Assembly (NCBI GenBank): GCA_031556475.1
Contig: JAVBSY010000047.1
Location: 1 to 24,307 of the forward strand
Origin: Azoarcus sp031556475
Lineage (GTDB): Bacteria; Pseudomonadota; Gammaproteobacteria; Burkholderiales; Rhodocyclaceae
Length of the DNA: 24,307 bases
Reading direction: 5' to 3'
The position numbers were made by a program, and so were the translations under genes. The notes under the pieces are model-generated. The model saw only the letters and a list, made by a program, of their open reading frames with translations. It was not told the origin of the DNA and did no database searches. Positions 22,506 to 24,307 of this stretch are shown here, piece by piece; position 1 is the stretch's first letter, and every line of letters starts with the position of its first letter.

Positions 22506-22518
22506 TTGGAATACGCAG
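22473..22518 (+). repeat. Inverted repeat, right copy, flanking the aldo/keto reductase block
   Basis: This 46-base segment matches the reverse complement of 16695-16740 at 39 of 46 positions, with weaker similarity running left to about 22420. Outside the match (right of 22523) the two copies diverge completely, so the repeat ends sharply there. Confidence 0.75.
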
Positions 22519-22690
22519 AAATCGATGAGTTCCGCGCCATGGGTATTGACGTGACCTGTGTGCGCACCGTGGACGGCTTCGCTGACGCCTGCGGAATTGG
22601 CTCGACATCCTTACCAGGGAACGGCCGGCACTGTTCGACAAGATTACCCAAGCGCTCGTTGCGAACGGTCGCAGTGCAAGGGGCTTGTAG
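22506..22690 (+). pseudogene. Frameshifted 3' remnant of an unidentified gene
   Basis: Two adjoining frames read like one protein tail. The first, at about 22506-22590, includes EYAEIDEFRAMGIDV. After a frameshift near 22590 the second, 22598-22690, includes WLDILTRERPALFDKITQAL and ends at TAG 22688-22690. Both have natural-looking composition, which debris frames nearby lack. I do not recognise the family. It abuts the right inverted repeat, so the original gene may have been cut by that insertion. Confidence 0.4.
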
Positions 22691-22709
22691 GTGGCATTGG
22701 TGAATTAAA

Positions 22710-22765
22710 AGCCATTAAAATAGCTCTTATCATCAAGATATTCATATAAAGACCATCGAAATGGT
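22710..22765 (+). promoter_or_regulatory. Possible operator and promoter region of the hipB-like gene
   Basis: AGCCATT and AATAGCT form 7-base arms with one mismatch (22710-22725). ACCAT / ATGGT (22752-22756 / 22761-22765) forms a second dyad that includes the start codon. The stretch 22700-22750 is AT-rich. HipB-type antitoxins bind palindromes ahead of their own gene, so these are plausible sites, but neither matches a consensus I can quote. Confidence 0.35.
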
Positions 22766-23072
22766 ATTTATTTTGGCGCTTGCGAATGAGATCCTTCAGG
22801 CCCTGGGCCAACGCATGCGTATGCAGCGGTTGGCCCAAGGCCTGACCCAACGCGAGTTGGCGCAGATGGCCGGCCTCTCACTGGGTGCGCTACGCAAGTT
22901 GGAAAGCAGCGGCCAGTCCTCGTTGGAGACCCTGGTCCGTGTGGTGCAGGCGCTCGGGCTGGTGGGTGAACTTGAAGACCTGTTCGTGCTCAAGCGCCAG
23001 TCCATCGCCCAGATGGAACAGGCCGAGACCGCCGGCCAGCGGCAACGGGCGCCCCGCCGGAGAAATGCATGA
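22761..23072 (+). CDS. HipB-like antitoxin, XRE-family helix-turn-helix
   Basis: This 103-residue protein has a Cro/CI-type helix-turn-helix at about 15-70: QRMRMQRLAQGLTQRELAQM, AGLSLGALRKLE, then SSLETLVRVVQALGLVGELE. The C-terminus is a charged tail. It matches the HipB-like regulators that accompany HipA kinases. ATG 22761 gives the family-type start ALANEILQALGQ. Its stop overlaps an ATG (ATGA at 23069) in the manner of hipB-hipA pairs, and HipA-like sequence follows, but that partner is broken. The antitoxin therefore appears to be an orphan. It may still repress its own promoter. Confidence 0.85.
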   Translation: MVFILALANEILQALGQRMRMQRLAQGLTQRELAQMAGLSLGALRKLESSGQSSLETLVRVVQALGLVGELEDLFVLKRQSIAQMEQAETAGQRQRAPRRRNA

Positions 23073-23343
23073 AACTTGGGCACCCAGGCTTGTCGCTGCG
23101 CGGCGGTGCTGCCTCCCAAGAGGGTGCCCTTCATCCTGGGATGGCCCGTCATCAATAAAAAGGCTGGCCGTCCACTACTGCGGTTGGGGCGAGGACTGGC
23201 TATTGAGCCTGCTCGCCGACGACGGCACCACGCCGTTGTTCGAATATGCACCCGAGGCGCTGGGGCGCAAGGGCTGGAACTGTCACCGCTGCACCTCAAG
23301 CCGCGTGCCGCCTATGGCGACTTTCCACCGCACCTGCACCGCA
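23069..23343 (+). pseudogene. Decayed hipA-like kinase toxin, 5' fragment only
   Basis: The start ATG (23069) overlaps the hipB stop and encodes MKL. HipA-family N-terminal sequence resumes only at about 23167 in another frame (AVHYCGWGEDWLL, then FEYAPEAL). It then shifts frame near 23262-23265 into GLELSPLHLKPRAAYGDFPP and ends at about 23343, where the rest of the kinase should follow. So there is an extra stretch of about 85-90 bases after codon 3, a second frameshift and a 3' truncation. The inserted stretch holds an 8-base inverted repeat GGGCACCC (23078-23085) / GGGTGCCC (23122-23129). A functional HipA cannot be made. Family assignment rests on the remembered HipA N-terminus. Confidence 0.65.
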
Positions 23344-23480
23344 CGTTTGAGTCGAGAACTTCTGGTTTCAGCCAATGAGCGGTCGCAGGCCACGGCCAGC
23401 TTTCGGGCAACTCATCAACATACCTCACGCAAACAGCTCAAGAATGCGACAACAGGGAGAAGCCGAGCTTCTTGGTTGCA
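23344..23480. other. Short gene-free junction
   Basis: No gene or repeat is seen between the end of the hipA fragment and the end of the convergent LysR remnant. The base composition begins to shift to lower GC here. Confidence 0.4.
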
Positions 23481-24047
23481 TCAGATCGTTGAATCGCAAG
23501 TGGCGGAAATGGGCACTCCATTCCAAGTATCAAAAACGTAAGAAAAGTTTGTAGTGCAGAAATCGATGTAAGAACGAACGATCGCTGATGGATAACGGAG
23601 CTTTCTATACACAAGATGCAGTGATGAGTATGGCAATGGATGGTTGGGAAGAATTTCAACCAAACGCCCCTCACTGATGTCCCTGGCAACCAAGAAGGAA
23701 GGTAGTTCAGTTAGGAAATCACCCGCCAGTGCTCTATCTCTCAGATGGAGATAGTCATTCACAACAAGCGCGGCATTTACGTTTATTGAAGAGGTCCCTA
23801 GTCTCCAGATGGGTTGCTCGTTCATTGCTGAACCCCATGTGGCACAAGGCAATTCAGAGATATCTGATGGTTGGCTAAAGTGGCTTGCCCTCTTTGCCAA
23901 AGTTGGGCTGGCTACGAGAATGTGCCGAAAATCGCCGAGATGTCGGGCTACGACTGAATCATCTGATATTGCGCCCACTCTCAAAGCGACATCTACGCCA
24001 TCTGACAGAAGGTCTACCCCAGGGCGATCGCACCTACCTGACATCAC
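23481..24047 (-). pseudogene. LysR-family regulator, substrate-binding-domain remnant
   Basis: The frame encodes up to 188 residues of the C-terminal effector domain of a LysR regulator, starting at about DLLSDGVDVALRVG, with VVARHLGDFRHILVASPTLA and the tail VRSYIDFC. The helix-turn-helix part is absent: family similarity fades at about 24035 and an in-frame TGA lies at 24056-24054. The first GTG/ATG (24047) has no family meaning as a start. The DNA is visibly more AT-rich than the surrounding genes, which suggests transfer from a different host. The transposase gene to the right, with an IS end between about 24050 and 24120, probably removed the 5' part. Confidence 0.75.
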
Positions 24048-24120
24048 CGGCGTTCAAATAGCGTTTACGGTCATACATTTACGAAGCTGCTGTTCACGGC
24101 GGCGGGAATTGTGTAGTTTT

Positions 24121-24150
24121 CTCGTCTTTTGGAGTTTCCATGAAGACGAG
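24121..24150 (+). promoter_or_regulatory. Hairpin enclosing the transposase ribosome site and start codon
   Basis: CTCGTCTT (24121-24128) and AAGACGAG (24143-24150) are perfect 8-base arms. The 14-base loop holds GGAG (24131-24134) and the ATG (24140-24142). Several IS elements use such structures to block translation from transcripts entering from outside. Confidence 0.6.
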
Positions 24151-24307
24151 GGAAGTGATGGCGCTTACGCAGATGTTCGTCTCGATATCCGATCCCCGCA
24201 GCGCCCGACAGGTCAGGCACGACTTGCCCGAGTTGCTCACGGTCGCGGTGTGCGCGGTGCTGTGCAGCGCTGACGAGTTCTCCGACATCGAGGCGTGGGC
24301 CAAGGAG
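24140..24307 (+). CDS. ISAs1-family (DDE) transposase, N-terminal part
   Basis: The first 56 residues are present: MKTREVMALTQMFVSISDPR, then QVRHDLPELLTVAVCAVLCSADEFSDIEAWAKE. This is the characteristic N-terminus of ISAs1/H-repeat-type transposases (SxxDPR, RHxLxELLxxAVCAVL, DxxDIExWAKE). The catalytic DDE core lies beyond the window, so activity cannot be judged. GGAG precedes the ATG by 5 bases, inside a hairpin loop. A second ATG at 24158 is a less likely start. It is inserted next to a LysR remnant, whose 5' part it may have removed. Confidence 0.88.
   Translation, partial: MKTREVMALTQMFVSISDPRSARQVRHDLPELLTVAVCAVLCSADEFSDIEAWAKE

Larger units (their letters stand above)
24048..24307 (+). 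mobile_element. ISAs1-family insertion sequence, left end, cut by window edge
   Basis: The transposase start lies at 24140 and the disrupted LysR remnant ends at about 24035-24056, so the IS end must fall in between. I cannot fix the terminal inverted repeat because only one end is in the window; 24048 is a nominal limit. Confidence 0.6.

Noticed and set aside
10323..24307. Second attachment site as a direct repeat of the post-yicC sequence
   Set aside because: No matching copy was found by eye in the window; the right end is probably outside.
1..24307. CRISPR arrays, tRNA or rRNA genes
   Set aside because: No regularly spaced repeats and no cloverleaf or rRNA-like stretch were seen.

Overview
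The window is GC-rich DNA with compact bacterial gene spacing. The family set suggests a betaproteobacterium, possibly of the Rhodocyclales or a related order: a CysN sulfate-activation subunit, a PEP-CTERM exported protein, an NfeD/slipin pair, and a kinase-phosphatase-rph-rdgB-hemW block divergent from yicC. The taxonomic call is an inference from family content and gene order, not from a marker gene.

Positions 1-10322 look like ordinary core genome. They hold the 3' part of cysN, a convergent PEP-CTERM gene, the nfeD-slipin pair overlapping at ATGA, and a leftward five-gene run (Ser/Thr kinase, PP2C phosphatase, rph, rdgB, hemW) in which the last three genes overlap by 4 bases. yicC reads rightward from the same divergent promoter region as the kinase.

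From 10323 onward the content is accessory. A tyrosine integrase follows directly after yicC, where gmk would usually come, and is preceded by a cluster of direct and inverted repeats. Next comes a tight rightward unit: a Phd-type antitoxin, a PIN-domain (VapC-like) toxin, a protein of unknown function started from TTG and overlapping the toxin stop, and an 810-residue protein. The last fuses a TOTE-type archaeo-eukaryotic primase domain to an SF2 helicase. This four-gene unit is the most interesting system here and looks like a toxin-antitoxin-linked nucleic-acid conflict or defence module.

Positions 16315-22690 hold a second accessory block. A leftward operon (2,5-diketogluconate-reductase-type aldo/keto reductase, Tat/lipoprotein-signal aldo/keto reductase, secreted alpha/beta hydrolase, cytoplasmic aldo/keto reductase) has a divergent LysR regulator. 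The block is bracketed by two inverted copies of a diverged repeat lying in gene-free debris, which suggests it came in as one piece.

The right end (22691-24307) is a decay zone. It has an intact HipB-like antitoxin with a broken hipA, a truncated low-GC LysR remnant, and the start of an ISAs1-type transposase whose ribosome binding site and start codon sit in the loop of a perfect 8-bp hairpin. No tRNA, rRNA or CRISPR array was seen. The right boundary of the island is outside the window.
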